Source of the DNA: Rotaria macrura
Lineage: Eukaryota > Rotifera > Eurotatoria > Philodinida > Philodinidae
Length of the DNA stretch: 64,000 bases
Assembly (NCBI GenBank): GCA_900239685.1
Contig: OENT01000269.1
Location: forward strand, 80,743 to 144,742
Direction of reading: 5' to 3'
Shown: piece by piece, positions 28,012 to 39,000 of the stretch
Layout of the letters: each line of letters begins with the position of its first letter
Position numbering within the stretch: the stretch's first letter is position 1
Notes under the pieces: generated by a model
What the model was told of the DNA's origin: nothing
What the model saw: only the letters and a program-made list of their open reading frames with translations
Databases searched by the model: none
Program-made: the position numbers and the translations under genes

Positions 28012-28228
28012 AGATTCTGGTTGAAGGAAGGAAAGAAGAATCTTATCGGATATTCAAGAAGATATGGAATCTGGCAAGAAAGCCAAGATATTCACAATTC
28101 TTTTGAGATCAGCCAAGATTCTTGGGCAAGAAAGAAAAAAGAATCTTGCCTGACGATGTGATTCTTGCCTTGCCAGACAAGAATGTATCTACAAGAAGCT
28201 GGAAAGAACGATGTCAAGATCGTCGACT
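28012..28228. repeat. Short-motif-dense block (CAAGATTC / GAATCTTG)
   Basis: About 215 bp in which variants of CAAGAATCTTG, GATTCTTG and CTTGCC recur in both orientations at intervals of about 15-40 bp. Begins at the N gap, so its left boundary is not seen. It differs from the surrounding retroelement sequence and is probably a third short-motif element, or part of one. No coding. Confidence 0.5.
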
Positions 28229-29197
28229 AGTGATGACTCATCCTTTAATTATCTTCTGCTATCAAACTAATGTTTTTCTTCTTATTACGCACTTATTTAA
28301 TCATTAATGCTAATTCAACTTCCATATATGTTTTATTTCGTCTTATCAACGCTATTTCACTCAAACACACACACAAAAAAAAAATAATAAATTCACACAT
28401 ACAGATCATATGCGTGCACGTTCTTGTCTTTTGCTGTTGTCTCTTGTTGTGCGCGGTTATTTATCTCGCGCAACCAGCGGCACCTAATCCATCCAGATAA
28501 AATATGGTCGATTGAGGCGTTTGTCGCTGTTGATACACCGTGTGTCGACCATTTCCTTTGACACGAACTGTGTGCTGAGTCTCTCTCGACCCTTGTCATC
28601 TAAATCATCATATCTTAAACTCTCAATTCTTTTATTTCTATCGCAGTGTTACTCGCCAAAGAGTCAATCGTGGCTACTTTGATATAGATCATCATGGCCC
28701 CATTTACCAATGTAAATAACCCATTCTAATATTTTGTTGCATCCTCTTGCGATGATAGACTTTTCGATGCGCTCGTTATTCGTGGCCATCGTCGTTCTAT
28801 TCTAGTTCACTTCTGTCTCGATAATGACGCCGTTTCGCGCCCTCTGAACAACCCTATCTTTTTCTTCATATATATTTCTCATTATGTACAGTTCAAATCC
28901 TCTTCCTATATCATCACAATCTTTCACATGCACATGCACATTCACTTTCATTAATATTCGAAGACTTTCTATACTTCACTTAAATCACATTTTTCTTTTC
29001 TCTGTCTCTCTCATTCCAAACAAAAACAAAAAAAAAGAAAAAGAAAACGACAACAAAACTTGTTTCTTTATTTTATGCTAGCACTATCCTACTCCTTATC
29101 TCACACACAACATCATCACCAACCCAAGCATCAATTTCTTCTCATATTTCACTTGAATTCGGCCCGGAGGTCCGTTTTTCATTCGGTACGGGAGCCC
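28229..29197 (+). other. 3' non-coding part of the retrotransposon
   Basis: Pyrimidine-rich sequence between the gap-flanking block and the 3' LTR. No env-like gene: ORFs such as 28270-28500 and 29060-29356 are short hydrophobic or T-rich translations, the last running into the LTR. No convincing polypurine tract is found immediately before 29198 (only CGGGAGCCC). Confidence 0.6.
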
Positions 29198-29670
29198 TGT
29201 GACGACCTAATCGTCACTGATGTTATCTTTATGCTTGTTGTGTGCTTCAGTTTGTTTCTCTTTCTAGTTTCCCTCCCTTTTTCTCTAATACTGTTTTTGC
29301 GCCTCAAATTGTCTAACATATTGACAATCATTCTTTTCTTCTCTTTTTTATCCTAAAATCAAAACTCTTCACTTATATCTCATCTTATTGAGATATATCT
29401 ACCTTCATTCTTCTCATATCTTACACTCGCCCTGCGAGTGCTTCTGGTGCTTACTTCTGCTATTTCCTTTTTCTCGTAACTCTTGTCAGTTACTCTCTTA
29501 TCCAGATTCTTAATCTGATCTTCTTTTTATTCATATCAAATACATTATCGGATACTCATCCAAATTCAAGTCTATTCTTATTTCCTCAATTTCATTCTCG
29601 GCCACGATCCATTATTGTGGCCCCTGGCATTTTTAATAGTTGCGCCTCTGAACCGACTAACGACGCAACA
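29198..29670 (+). repeat. 3' LTR, intact
   Basis: 473 bp, TG..CA, identical by eye to the 5' LTR except one substitution and the absence of the MITE. Serves as the empty-site control for the MITE insertion. Confidence 0.95.
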
Positions 29671-30582
29671 GGGGGGGGGGGGGCTGACCCCCGTTGGGTA
29701 CGCCACTAACCCTCGCGTGATTTTTCGAAGGATATTAACCGGAAAAATGGTTTCAATGTGCGTGGCGTTGCGTGTGAATGAATATGCGCATACCGTCTTT
29801 CTTCTTAAAAATGTCCCGATCCCCCATTATTTCCTTAAAACAAATATCCGTATAATATTTTACTGCTTTCTTCTGACTCACTCTCCCGTTTCAGGCAAAT
29901 GTTTCATTTTCTTCTTTATTCCAAAAAGTACTTGATATATGAATGAAAACCAAAAAAATTCCAAATTAATTAACATAAGCAAGATATTTAATCATTATTG
30001 CAATACAATATTGAAATATCGAATCTGGTTTTATCTAAGTTCAAAAGGAAGAATATGGGAATGAGATTTAAAATTAAAGGAAAGACAAGAGCAAGTATTG
30101 CTCATCGAAATTAACGGTTGACGATTAATTTGTAGATATCTGGACAAATCGCTAGCATAAACATCAGAGTTGCCCTTTTTGATTTTTAATTCCCATTAAT
30201 ATTGCTTATTGTGACATTCATTTAATGCGTAAATTGATTTTTCGCCGTATTACTTCGAAAATGATTGGTAAGGTTGCGAGACTGTGAGTCTTCTTTTTTC
30301 TAAACTTCGTACTGGCATCGACACCCATTACTACCGGATACAACACAGATTATACACAATAATGAACCAACGGTATACACTACTGGTATTTTAGCTGGGT
30401 TCAATCACATGGCTCTACATTTATCACGACATACACACGTATTTTTTCACCCAATCCTACATCACCTCACTACGAAAATCACATCGCAAACACTATCGGA
30501 GTTTACCTCTATCAAGATTTCCGATTGATGAAATAACGTATACGAAAGTCAATATATTGATTTGAGAATTTTACGCATCACA
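29671..30582. other. Flank of the retrotransposon, no gene
   Basis: Starts with a run of 13 G, then CTGACCCCCGTTGGGTACGCC, which resembles a transposon terminus and may be the other half of the sequence hit by the LTR element. The remainder is AT-rich intergenic DNA without a recognised gene. Confidence 0.4.
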
Positions 30583-31911
30583 TCAAAAGCTAGTGTTTTC
30601 AGTGCTTGTTGGGACTACTATCACCGATGGTTTAATACGTCTTCGGTAATGTCTGAAAACGTGTCGCCCAATCTGAACTGCAAATGGGATTAAAAGTTTG
30701 AGTAATGTGGTTAGTCCACCACAAAAACCCATAATGATTGCTACGACATACGTGTGATCGAAACGTGTAGTGACTGAATAGGTACAGTATTGAGGAGAAC
30801 ACGCTGTGTAGTAAAGTTCGTAAGTGATATTTGTTTCCCACTTGGCGACCATAAGGGTATCTACTAGACTTTCAACAGTATCAGTATCATTTGGGAATGA
30901 CAATTCAGAATCAAGAGCATGAAAGATAATATCAGATGCAGAATCATTTGATATAGTATTATTGATGCATGTCGCATCATAGAGACATTCAAGAGTATAA
31001 TGTAGAAGAGATTCGACTGTATAGCAACCTAAGAGAAATCCAGGAACAGCCCATTCATCGAAAAGTGCCAGCGTTGAACAAACTGGACTAGTTTCACAGG
31101 AACAGGTGGCGTTTGCATATAAACGTGGTACAAACACCAAATATGTAACCGAACCAATGCCGAAGGATTCGACGACGGGAAGATACCAATTGGAAAATGT
31201 CGACGAAATGAATCTACTGCTTTTTGCTACGTCTCTAGCATAATCAAACATTAGGCTGAACGATCCACTTGTTCATAGGCGAAACTGTTCGATGTTTGAA
31301 ATCAACTGTACTTGAATGGTTTCCATTGACTCAGTTCGTGTACTAATCAGAGCACTTGACATGAATGTGGATATTGCGTCGGTCACTATCACTTCTGCAT
31401 TGGTGCATAACGAAGCAAGCGCTCGGAATTGTGGTACAATGAAAGTTCGAAAGTCATCATAAGGATAGTTGCTATTCAACAAGAAAGGAGAAAATATTTC
31501 TACCCATTGATAGTTTGAGATTACAAAATCACTTGAACATATTTGATGAAAACGAGGAAAATTTTGAACAAATCGATTGCACATGATGGTAAGGTTCTTA
31601 CAAGGACATTCCAGAGTTACCGAGTAGATTGGATGCAGATTGAGTTCATTAAAAGTTGTTATTGATGGATTATTCACTGTGAAAACTTCTGTTTGAAACA
31701 AGCTAGATGCATAAATGGATATGACGATCGTACCGATAGACAGTATAAGCAAGTAGACTCTAGTAGTAATGATTTCCGACTGTAGACACTCATGATCATT
31801 CCATGACAGTTTACTCTCGAATAGATTTAATTTTAGTGCACGGTCTTGAAGCCAACGTGCATGATTACGAACACGATTCATGAAATTAACTTGGACTAAA
31901 GAAAACATCAT
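30583..31911 (-). pseudogene. Two-membrane-segment Cys-rich protein, copy A, with an in-frame TGA
   Basis: Two ORFs, 31273-31911 and 30583-31251, lie in the same frame and are separated by a single TGA at 31273-31275; together they would be about 440 codons without any intron. The N-terminal half has one hydrophobic segment (VYLLILSIGTIVISIYA, about residues 52-68) and an ectodomain start with CPCKNLTIMC and FHQICSSDF. The second half has CSCETSPVC, LECLYDATCIN, CSPQYCTYSV, then a second hydrophobic segment (VAIIMGFCGGLTTLLKLLI) and a short basic tail. This layout, both ends cytoplasmic and a Cys-rich, N-glycosylation-rich loop outside, recalls ENaC/ASIC topology, but I see no sequence proof. 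I recall many uncharacterised bdelloid proteins with the same CxYT..GGL ending. Function unknown. Either a pseudogene, a readthrough gene, or a sequencing error at the TGA. Confidence 0.7.
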
Positions 31912-32247
31912 TTTTGTACTGGATCATCAGCTAGATGTAAAACGGAGTGATCAATGAAAGATCCAGAAATGGAGCAAACTCAAAATGCGAAAAGGGAACA
32001 AAAAAATCTTCCTCTCTATGCATACACAAATTGATAGTATGAAATGGAACTTCTCTTAACGTGCGCTGACTCAGCGCTATCAAGAGTGTGTGAACGCCAA
32101 CGGTGATTTTTTCATATTTTTTATCTGTAATCTTGAGCAGACAATTTGAAATGACTCAAATGAAGAAGGAGGTAAGAATTACATCCACGAAAAGTATGAC
32201 ACTGTGTTTTATATTGGAATAACACTGGTGCCAATAAAATAGGTTTC

Positions 32248-32511
32248 ATGTATAATCGGCTGCGAAATCACTACAATTACTTTTGGGAGTATTCAAACAC
32301 GGCTGATCTTGTAGAATTTTACTGGCTACTCAGTGTGATAAGCACATTTATTCTGCTAATAGGAAATATGGATACTTGTGCCAGTGAATTAAAATATGAC
32401 ACCTTGTGCAAGAGCACTTGTTTTTTGTATTTCATTCTAGCAGTTTTATTCTTCTGTTGCTTGCAGATGTATTTTACTATAGCGAGCTGCAATCAAGACT
32501 CTATTATATAA
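32248..32511 (+). CDS. Possible small membrane ORF between the two paralogues
   Basis: 87-codon ORF with two hydrophobic stretches (LLSVISTFILLIGNM and FLYFILAVLFFCCLQMYF) and several cysteines. No family recognised, no splice or promoter evidence; hydrophobic ORFs arise easily in T-rich DNA. Listed because it sits between two genes for membrane proteins. Confidence 0.2.
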   Translation: MYNRLRNHYNYFWEYSNTADLVEFYWLLSVISTFILLIGNMDTCASELKYDTLCKSTCFLYFILAVLFFCCLQMYFTIASCNQDSII

Positions 32512-32982
32512 GCAGTCTATGAGAGCTTACAAGATCTTCTTATTCGTTCGTGGCTGTCTTTTCATGAAATCTACTTTGTTAGTTAGATTTTGGATAATAG
32601 AATTAAAGTAGTCAATTAGTTGTGACTGTCATTTCAGGCAGAGTCTTTATTTCAATCTGATCAATAAAGATCCGTTGATATAAATGAAAAAAGTGGCTCC
32701 ATTCGGCTTAGACTACAAAGAGAAGTCAGTATCTAAGAAGCAGCAGCTTATCGTAAAAAGGAGTATCGCCGAACATATAAATTGAACATTGAAGAAAACC
32801 TGCTTCAATTCACAAAAAAATTCATAATTGCACACAACAATTCAAGATTGATACTCGATTAAAATATATGAACTTCCAATGCAAAACAGTGTTATGTCTT
32901 TATTTCTCTTTCTCATTCTCATCTGATATCACCGAGACAGCAACGTGATGGTATGACTACAGAACGGAACAAAAGAGTAACC

Positions 32983-33054
32983 TCCTCTCGCATGGAATCG
33001 AACCATGCACCTCCTGCTTTCCGGGCAGACGTATTAACCACTGTACTAGAAAGG
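32983..33054 (-). tRNA. tRNA-like gene or pseudogene, anticodon loop atypical
   Basis: On the minus strand a 72-nt cloverleaf-like unit: A box TAGTACAGTGGTTAA, perfect B box GGTTCGATTCC, anticodon stem TCTGC/GCAGG, T stem CATGG/CCATG, six acceptor pairs CCUUUC/GAGAGG, and a TTTT terminator about 10 nt downstream. Problems: the anticodon loop reads CCGGAAA, so position 33 is C instead of U; the formal anticodon GGA (Ser) conflicts with the short variable arm; the seventh acceptor pair is mismatched. It is likely a tRNA-derived SINE head or a decayed tRNA of the Gly/Glu-like class. Confidence 0.55.
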
Positions 33055-33755
33055 AGTGTGTATCATTCGTTCCGTCTTATGGCAGAAGGGGAACACTTCT
33101 GACATAACAAACAGTACTAATGAAATGTGTGCTCTATCATCTAGCAGCTTTAACTAACGAAGTAAAAATTTTTCAATTACAATAGATTTTTGCTGCAATA
33201 AAATCAAAATTATAATCGGTCTCGTAGATTTTTCAGGCATATTGACTATGGAAATCCACAAATTCGATTATAATTAGAATCCTTACCACTGCTGAGAACA
33301 ACCTGAAAATCTGATTTTCCTTCAAATGTTGAAGAATACTTCACTTCTGTGCGCTCATATTTTTACAAGCAAGTCTGGATGATCTATGTAATATTTTTGG
33401 CTTTATCCATCTTTTCACTACACCTGCCATATCAGATATCTAGATCGGAAATAAAAATTTTACGATTGAATGGTTTCTAATAAAATTTTTAAGTTGGTTG
33501 TTTTACAGATTCGCTCCTAAAAAATGAAATTCTGCTTCTTTTGGAGACCTTTACGATTCTTTGGAATTTAATACCTTAAAAACTTTGTCCATTTGAAGAA
33601 ATGGTGCCCTCTCTTTTAATCGTAGTCTAACCTCCAAAAGAGATTCGAAGCAAAGTTTACAACGTGGTTTCATATACTAAAAAACTATAGTACTTGATCG
33701 TGTTCGGTTTTTTGAAGATGGATGGCTAGGTGAGATTTAGATGAGCAATTGTTAT

Positions 33756-34397
33756 TCAGATTTGATCACACTTACCCTTAATCTCTGTGTTCCTGATTTT
33801 AGGTATCATTAGGTTGCGTAGCAGTCTGACAATGATTGACACGACTATTTTGAGAATAACGAGGAGTCCACCGATCAGGCCGATGATTGTTGAAAATATG
33901 TACACAACATTACCCCGTGTTGTAAACGTATATGAACACTGTAAAGATTTACATAAATGGTAGTAACTTTTGTATTGAATATTTGCATTCAAGTCATCCA
34001 ACATAAGATTATCAGCAACAACACCCATCGAAATATTTGGTAGAAATTGACTAACATTAGACACTAGAACTGGCGTGTTTATTGTTATATTATTTACTGA
34101 AGCCAACTGCTCCATTATCAGGTTCAAGCATGTTTGATTAAAAAAACACTCCATGGACGACTGGTGAACAGAATCAACAAAGGAGCATGCCGAAAAAAAG
34201 TTCGGAATGGAAAAAATCTCTACTGGATTATTATAATGGAAATATTCAAAGAATCGGATCTGCTCCTCACATTTATCATTGAGGGCACATGCGCAGTTGC
34301 TTCCGCTTCTTGATTTTATTTCAAAACCTGAATAAACTAAGTTATTGAACATTTTGTAGACATATTGGAGCCTGAAATACAGAATTGTAATATTCAA
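33756..34397 (-). CDS. Two-membrane-segment Cys-rich protein, copy B, C-terminal part
   Basis: Paralogue of the 30.6-31.9 kb gene: CACALNDKC, SSMECFFNQTCLN, CKSLQCSYTFTTRGNVVYI and a C-terminal hydrophobic segment (FSTIIGLIGGLLVILKIVV) align one by one with copy A, followed by a basic tail. The reading frame probably starts at a splice acceptor (TATTTCAG at about 34378) rather than at its first ATG, and near its end contains a GTAAGTG donor, so further exons may exist on both sides. The upstream ORF 34471-34713 has a GCSCTRNC motif and could be a piece of the same gene. No N-terminal membrane segment was found, so it may be truncated. Function unknown. Confidence 0.6.
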   Translation of the reverse strand: MNITILYFRLQYVYKMFNNLVYSGFEIKSRSGSNCACALNDKCEEQIRFFEYFHYNNPVEIFSIPNFFSACSFVDSVHQSSMECFFNQTCLNLIMEQLASVNNITINTPVLVSNVSQFLPNISMGVVADNLMLDDLNANIQYKSYYHLCKSLQCSYTFTTRGNVVYIFSTIIGLIGGLLVILKIVVSIIVRLLRNLMIPKIRNTEIKGKCDQI

Positions 34398-35488
34398 TGA
34401 AGTACAACTGTGTGATGAATTAAAAAGCCTTTCATTTATACGAATGCATTCGAAGCTTGAAGCTCCATTCTTATAGTCGATGATCTACATTAAAAATCGT
34501 TGTGCTACAGATATTAACGGTAGAAACGGCATTAGACAAATATGTGGAGATTTTATTACAATTTCTTGTGCATGAGCATCCCTGAACAGGAACATTTATT
34601 CTTCCTATTTTATTTTCACGTTTCATTTCATAAGGTCTTTTAGAAATCTCTGAGGTTGAAAAGTGAGAAAAAAACTGAATACTATGTGCAATATGTTGCC
34701 GACAAATTCGCAATGGGGATTAGGTGAAGATAGAAAAGCATGGCAAACACAATAAGAAGTGAAAAAGTTTTTCTGTCTCCGAAAATGTGATGCATTTTCT
34801 CAAAGGAAAGAAGAAATTTATTTAATATTCATGCTTATTTATGTTAGCACATTGATATCAGTCATGATATAGTGAAAACAGTTATTTAAAGTTGCGCCTA
34901 TGAAACTTTAGCTTGTCTTGAAGATACATCGTCAAAGGTCCAGTAGTTTCCAGAGTCCTGCTCGTGTTCGGAATGCTCAGTACGTCGTTCTAACTTTTAA
35001 TATCACTAATTTATCTTTTTCTAAACGCAAACTAGAAAAATTGAGTACAATGTTTCTGGAGAATAAAATTCAACATAAATATAAGAATATAGCAGCGTAC
35101 CACAGATATTCCAAACACTGAAACCAATCAAGAGTCAAGGCCGTAATTAACAACAGTTGGTCTGAAAGTATTATAAAGAGCATTTATAGGTAAGTGGATG
35201 ATTTCTGTTAAGGCACATTAAACTATTGGGAAACGCATCTTGTTCAAGTTTTGACTTCCCCACATCTCACGACGCATGCCGCATAATTTTCAAAGTATCA
35301 ATCTACTCTCTGTTTTGTGGTTCCAACTACTATATCAGACATTTATGTATATTGATTTAATCGTTCTGTAAATTTACTCCCACACCATTCTTTCTCTCGA
35401 TGAGCTTAAGCATAGTGTTAGGAGTTTCCTAAACGTTGAAAAACTCCATTGATGCATAAGATATCATGTTCGTCCTATTCTGTCTCTG

Positions 35489-35753
35489 CCCAGGTGAAAG
35501 CATACGGTACGTATACGGCCGTAAACCTGGTCCATGATTTACGACCGTATTTTAACGCGAATACGGCCGTATCCGATCGATATACGATACAAATACGGCG
35601 AAAGTATGGTGAGAATACGGTCGTAAATCATGGACCTGGTTTACGGTGGAATACGGTATTAATACGGTCGTTTATAGTGTAATTACGGCGTAGAAACGGC
35701 CGTTTACGGCGAAGTTACGGTAATTTACAGTGCACCGTAACCTTCCTCCTGGG
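35489..35753. mobile_element. ACGG-motif foldback element, copy 2
   Basis: Begins CCCAGGTGAAAG and ends with CTTCCTCCTGGG (265 bp). Interior has about 12 ACGG motifs in 265 bp and an inner inverted repeat: AACCTGGTCCATGATTTACG at about 35524 against its complement at about 35624. Terminal repeats are short and imperfect. No clear target duplication. Confidence 0.75.
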
Positions 35754-35790
35754 TGGTGTATTCATGCTACCATCTTTTTCGTTACTCCTA

Positions 35791-36089
35791 CCCAGGTCGA
35801 ACAGAACGATCCGTAAATGGTCGTATACGATGAGAACACGGCCCATTACAGCGTCGTTCCATCCCGTTTTAACAAGGTCAGTAATACGACCGTATGTTCT
35901 GTAGAATACGATAGTATTACGCTATCTTTATGAGGGTTTTACGGCGTATATACGGTGTCCGTGTACGTCCGTAATACTGACCTTGTTAAAACGCCACAAT
36001 ACGGCTTAAAACGGTCGTTTAACCGTGGTATACGATATAAAAACGACCGTTTACGATACTGTAACGGTGGCCGTTTTGATTGACCTGGG
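35791..36089. mobile_element. ACGG-motif foldback element, copy 3
   Basis: Begins CCCAGGTCGAACAGAACG and ends with the related complement (GATTGACCTGGG), 299 bp, with TA on both sides. Inner inverted repeat GTTTTAACAAGGTCAGTAAT (about 35867) against its complement at about 35970. Interior dense in ACGG/CCGT. Only 37 bp from copy 2, so the pair may be a tandem or nested insertion. Confidence 0.8.
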
Positions 36090-39000
36090 TACGTACAATA
36101 ATATTTTTTCGTTCCATTACGCAAAGTGACTCCAACCTTTTATCTAGAATAGTCTTTAGGATCTGCAGAGTTCCAGAATCATCCAAACACAGCTATGAAA
36201 TTATTTAAATATATTTCTAAAGCCTAAGGAAATACATTCGATAATGAGCATATCCGTCTTTCAATTTCTATTCCTACGAGATAGTGCAGCCTATAGATTG
36301 ATGACGCCATAAAAGCATTCATGTACATTCAAATTCACCATTCTAGGGGAAAATATATACGAATTTCGCAAAAGAAGAAAGATCCACAACATCTTTTCTG
36401 AATGAAATGTCTTGATTTGACTATGGTGTTATATTCTACGTTAAATTGAGAAGTATAGTTTAATTTAACTTCATATAAATGAATATATGAGTGTTATCAC
36501 ACACATTCCTTTACAATTTTCTTCCTTCCTTAAAATATATGAACAATCTTATTTGATATAAGACGACGTTTCATAACGCTAAGTAAAACAATTAGATTTA
36601 CAGACTAGTAAGATTAGCACAGTTATCGAAGAGGTACGCTACTGGATCATAGTACTGAACACTCTTTTAATAATCTAGTGATGAGACAACGAAGAATGAT
36701 GTAAGATTTATGAAATTTGAACTGGGGAAGTGTTATACAGGATCATTACCATCAAAAAAAAAAGATTTATCATTAATCTTAGTTATAAATAAGAAAATTT
36801 CTTTCTCCAAAAAAAGTTATTCGAACTTTCGAAAAAGTAAATTTACAACATTTTTTTGAATTTCCAATGAAATGAGAGAATCCATTAGGAAGCATGATAT
36901 AGAAACTTATTATTTTCCATGTCGAAATAAAAGAAAAATCAATATATTTGCAATAATTTTAAATAGCAAGTACTGTCGATTGAGATTCATGATTGTCACT
37001 GCTTAAAAAAGCATGTAAAAGTTCACCTAATGATGAATTGCAAATTTTTCTGGCGAATTATCTAAAGATCACCTTGTGCGTTATTTAAAAAAAACAATTG
37101 TGTAACACTAACATGAAAATCTAAGAAGTCTAATTTTTCTCCGTAGTATTTGTAGAAAATGTCATTGAATAACAAAACTTACTACTAATTCAGCATATAT
37201 GTCAATGAAGTTGATTATCAAATAGGTGATTGTACCTTGTAAAAGGATGCTAATTTTTGAGATGACAAAAAAATATCGAAATTTATATTAGAAAACTTCT
37301 ATGGCGTAATCTCTTTGATCTTGCATTCTTTATACTAGCAACTGTTACTTCATCGTTCCTTATCAATATGAAATTTCAGCAAGGAGCTGCTGTGCATATA
37401 CTCGAAGGTGTGAGTTCTCCATTAATTCGATAATACCTTGAAATCTGTCTGTAAGGGTCTGTTGGGAGGGGACGGATATGCTAAATTTTCTACCCTTAAC
37501 ATGTCTTTCAGATATATTTGCCATGATCTGATTTTTGTTTAGTTTTCTAATTACAACTAGAATTGAGACCGTTCTGCATCAAAAGAAACCGGAACCAGCA
37601 GTGAATAGAACTGCCAGGTCACCACTACTGATAGACGACGTTTATAAGAAAAGCGTTGGTTGATGACTCCTATTCTCGAAAAAGACCATTTTATACAATT
37701 GTGGTCGGGCACAGTTCGATTTGCAACAAAAACCTACTTTCAAAAATATAATCAATTTCAGCAAATATTAAGTAGTATTTTAAATATAATGTGAATAACA
37801 CTAAAAACACTAAAGTTATTCTACTCTTTCCACATAGATATAGCTGTTTTTTATTGTAAAGGAAAATATACTATACCCTCTAAAATATTAGTAATGTCAT
37901 GAATTACTCAGATGAACGTGGGTTTGGAGAGTCATTAAAAAAGAAAATTAAACTACGTCGTCATATTTCATTTGAATGAGCTAATTTTTCCCCGAATGAT
38001 AGAAAAAAACCTTCAAGTTTTAGTTTATGAGTAAAAATTAAAGCAGCATCGCCTAAAACTACCTCGATTCAATTAAAAGAAAAAGCATATAGTTTCTGCA
38101 AGAGATAAACGGTCAATTTTTTGTTTCCTTAATCTGATTCGACTTCCTTATATTTTGAAGTCCACCTGATTAATTAAATAATTTATCCGACATTTTTGAA
38201 TCTTCACTATAGCTTACTTAGGATTTCTGATAATCTCAAACAGAAAGTCCCGAAAAGCTTGGTTACTGGAGTAAAATGTTGATCTGTTCGTTCCATCAAC
38301 AGTCAACTATAAGAAACCGGACAATGTTTCAAAATCTTAATGACGAATCTCATTTCGTAGAGCTTTCCTTGCGGAACATTTTCTTTCCATAAGTTTTCTA
38401 CTTTCATCAACAAATAATATTGCGCAGATAGAAAAACTAGAAAACATTGCATCGTTAATGAACTCTTAAGTAGTTCGACGTTTTCAGTGTTTTGATCCCA
38501 GCGCTGTCCTTTGTTGGTGAAAGTAGAAATGGAATATGCTAAAAAGCTGTTGAATAATCATGTAATTTTGTCGTTGACTATCCTAGTTGGAGGTTATTGC
38601 AGAAGCGGATAAATTCTATATAAAAGTAGATTACGCTAGATTTCAACCAAGTTATTATGCTATAGATTATAGAATGCAAACTTGGAGCTCTCATCTATCA
38701 TCAGAAAAATAACTAGCTCGTTTCATTCTTATTCGACGGAGATATTTAATTTTCTTTTTTTTATACTAGTTTCCGCACAGCTTGTGACACTATAGCTACA
38801 AAACTGTCTGAAACTAATTATTTTCATATGATAATGAACAATAGAAGTGAAATTAAATGTCTATATACTCTTCAAATTCAATTAGTCTTTAATGATTCCA
38901 TACAGTTTTTTCTAAAAATGAATTATATTTTACAGTCTATAATGCCTATTTCTGAATCATGAACTAGATAGAAATTGATCTATTTTAAATATGGTGATAT

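Larger units (their letters stand above)
22160..29670 (+). mobile_element. Ty3/Gypsy-type LTR retrotransposon, complete ends, reverse transcriptase deleted
   Basis: Two direct repeats frame the element: 22160-23036 and 29198-29670. Both start TGTGACGACC and end ACGACGCAACA (TG..CA). After subtracting a 402-bp insertion plus its 2-bp target duplication, the 5' LTR is 473 bp, exactly the length of the 3' LTR, and I see one substitution between them (A versus C in TTATTTC[A/C]TCAATT). A primer-binding-like TGGCGACC follows the 5' LTR. Coding order is gag, aspartic protease, integrase. Only the beginning of the reverse transcriptase region is left; RT, RNase H and the integrase zinc-finger part are missing. 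Gag and pol carry stops and frameshifts. The 3' non-coding part holds a foldback element, a gap of N and a motif-dense block. No clear polypurine tract precedes the 3' LTR. The flanks next to the LTRs are G-rich (GAGGG / GGGGG), so a target-site duplication cannot be fixed. Confidence 0.93.

Noticed and set aside
27742-28161. 139-aa ORF
   Set aside because: Two thirds of it are N from an assembly gap.
28270-29356. Possible env gene of the retrotransposon
   Set aside because: Short separate hydrophobic or T-rich frames without signal peptide, cysteine pattern or continuity; the last one runs into the LTR.
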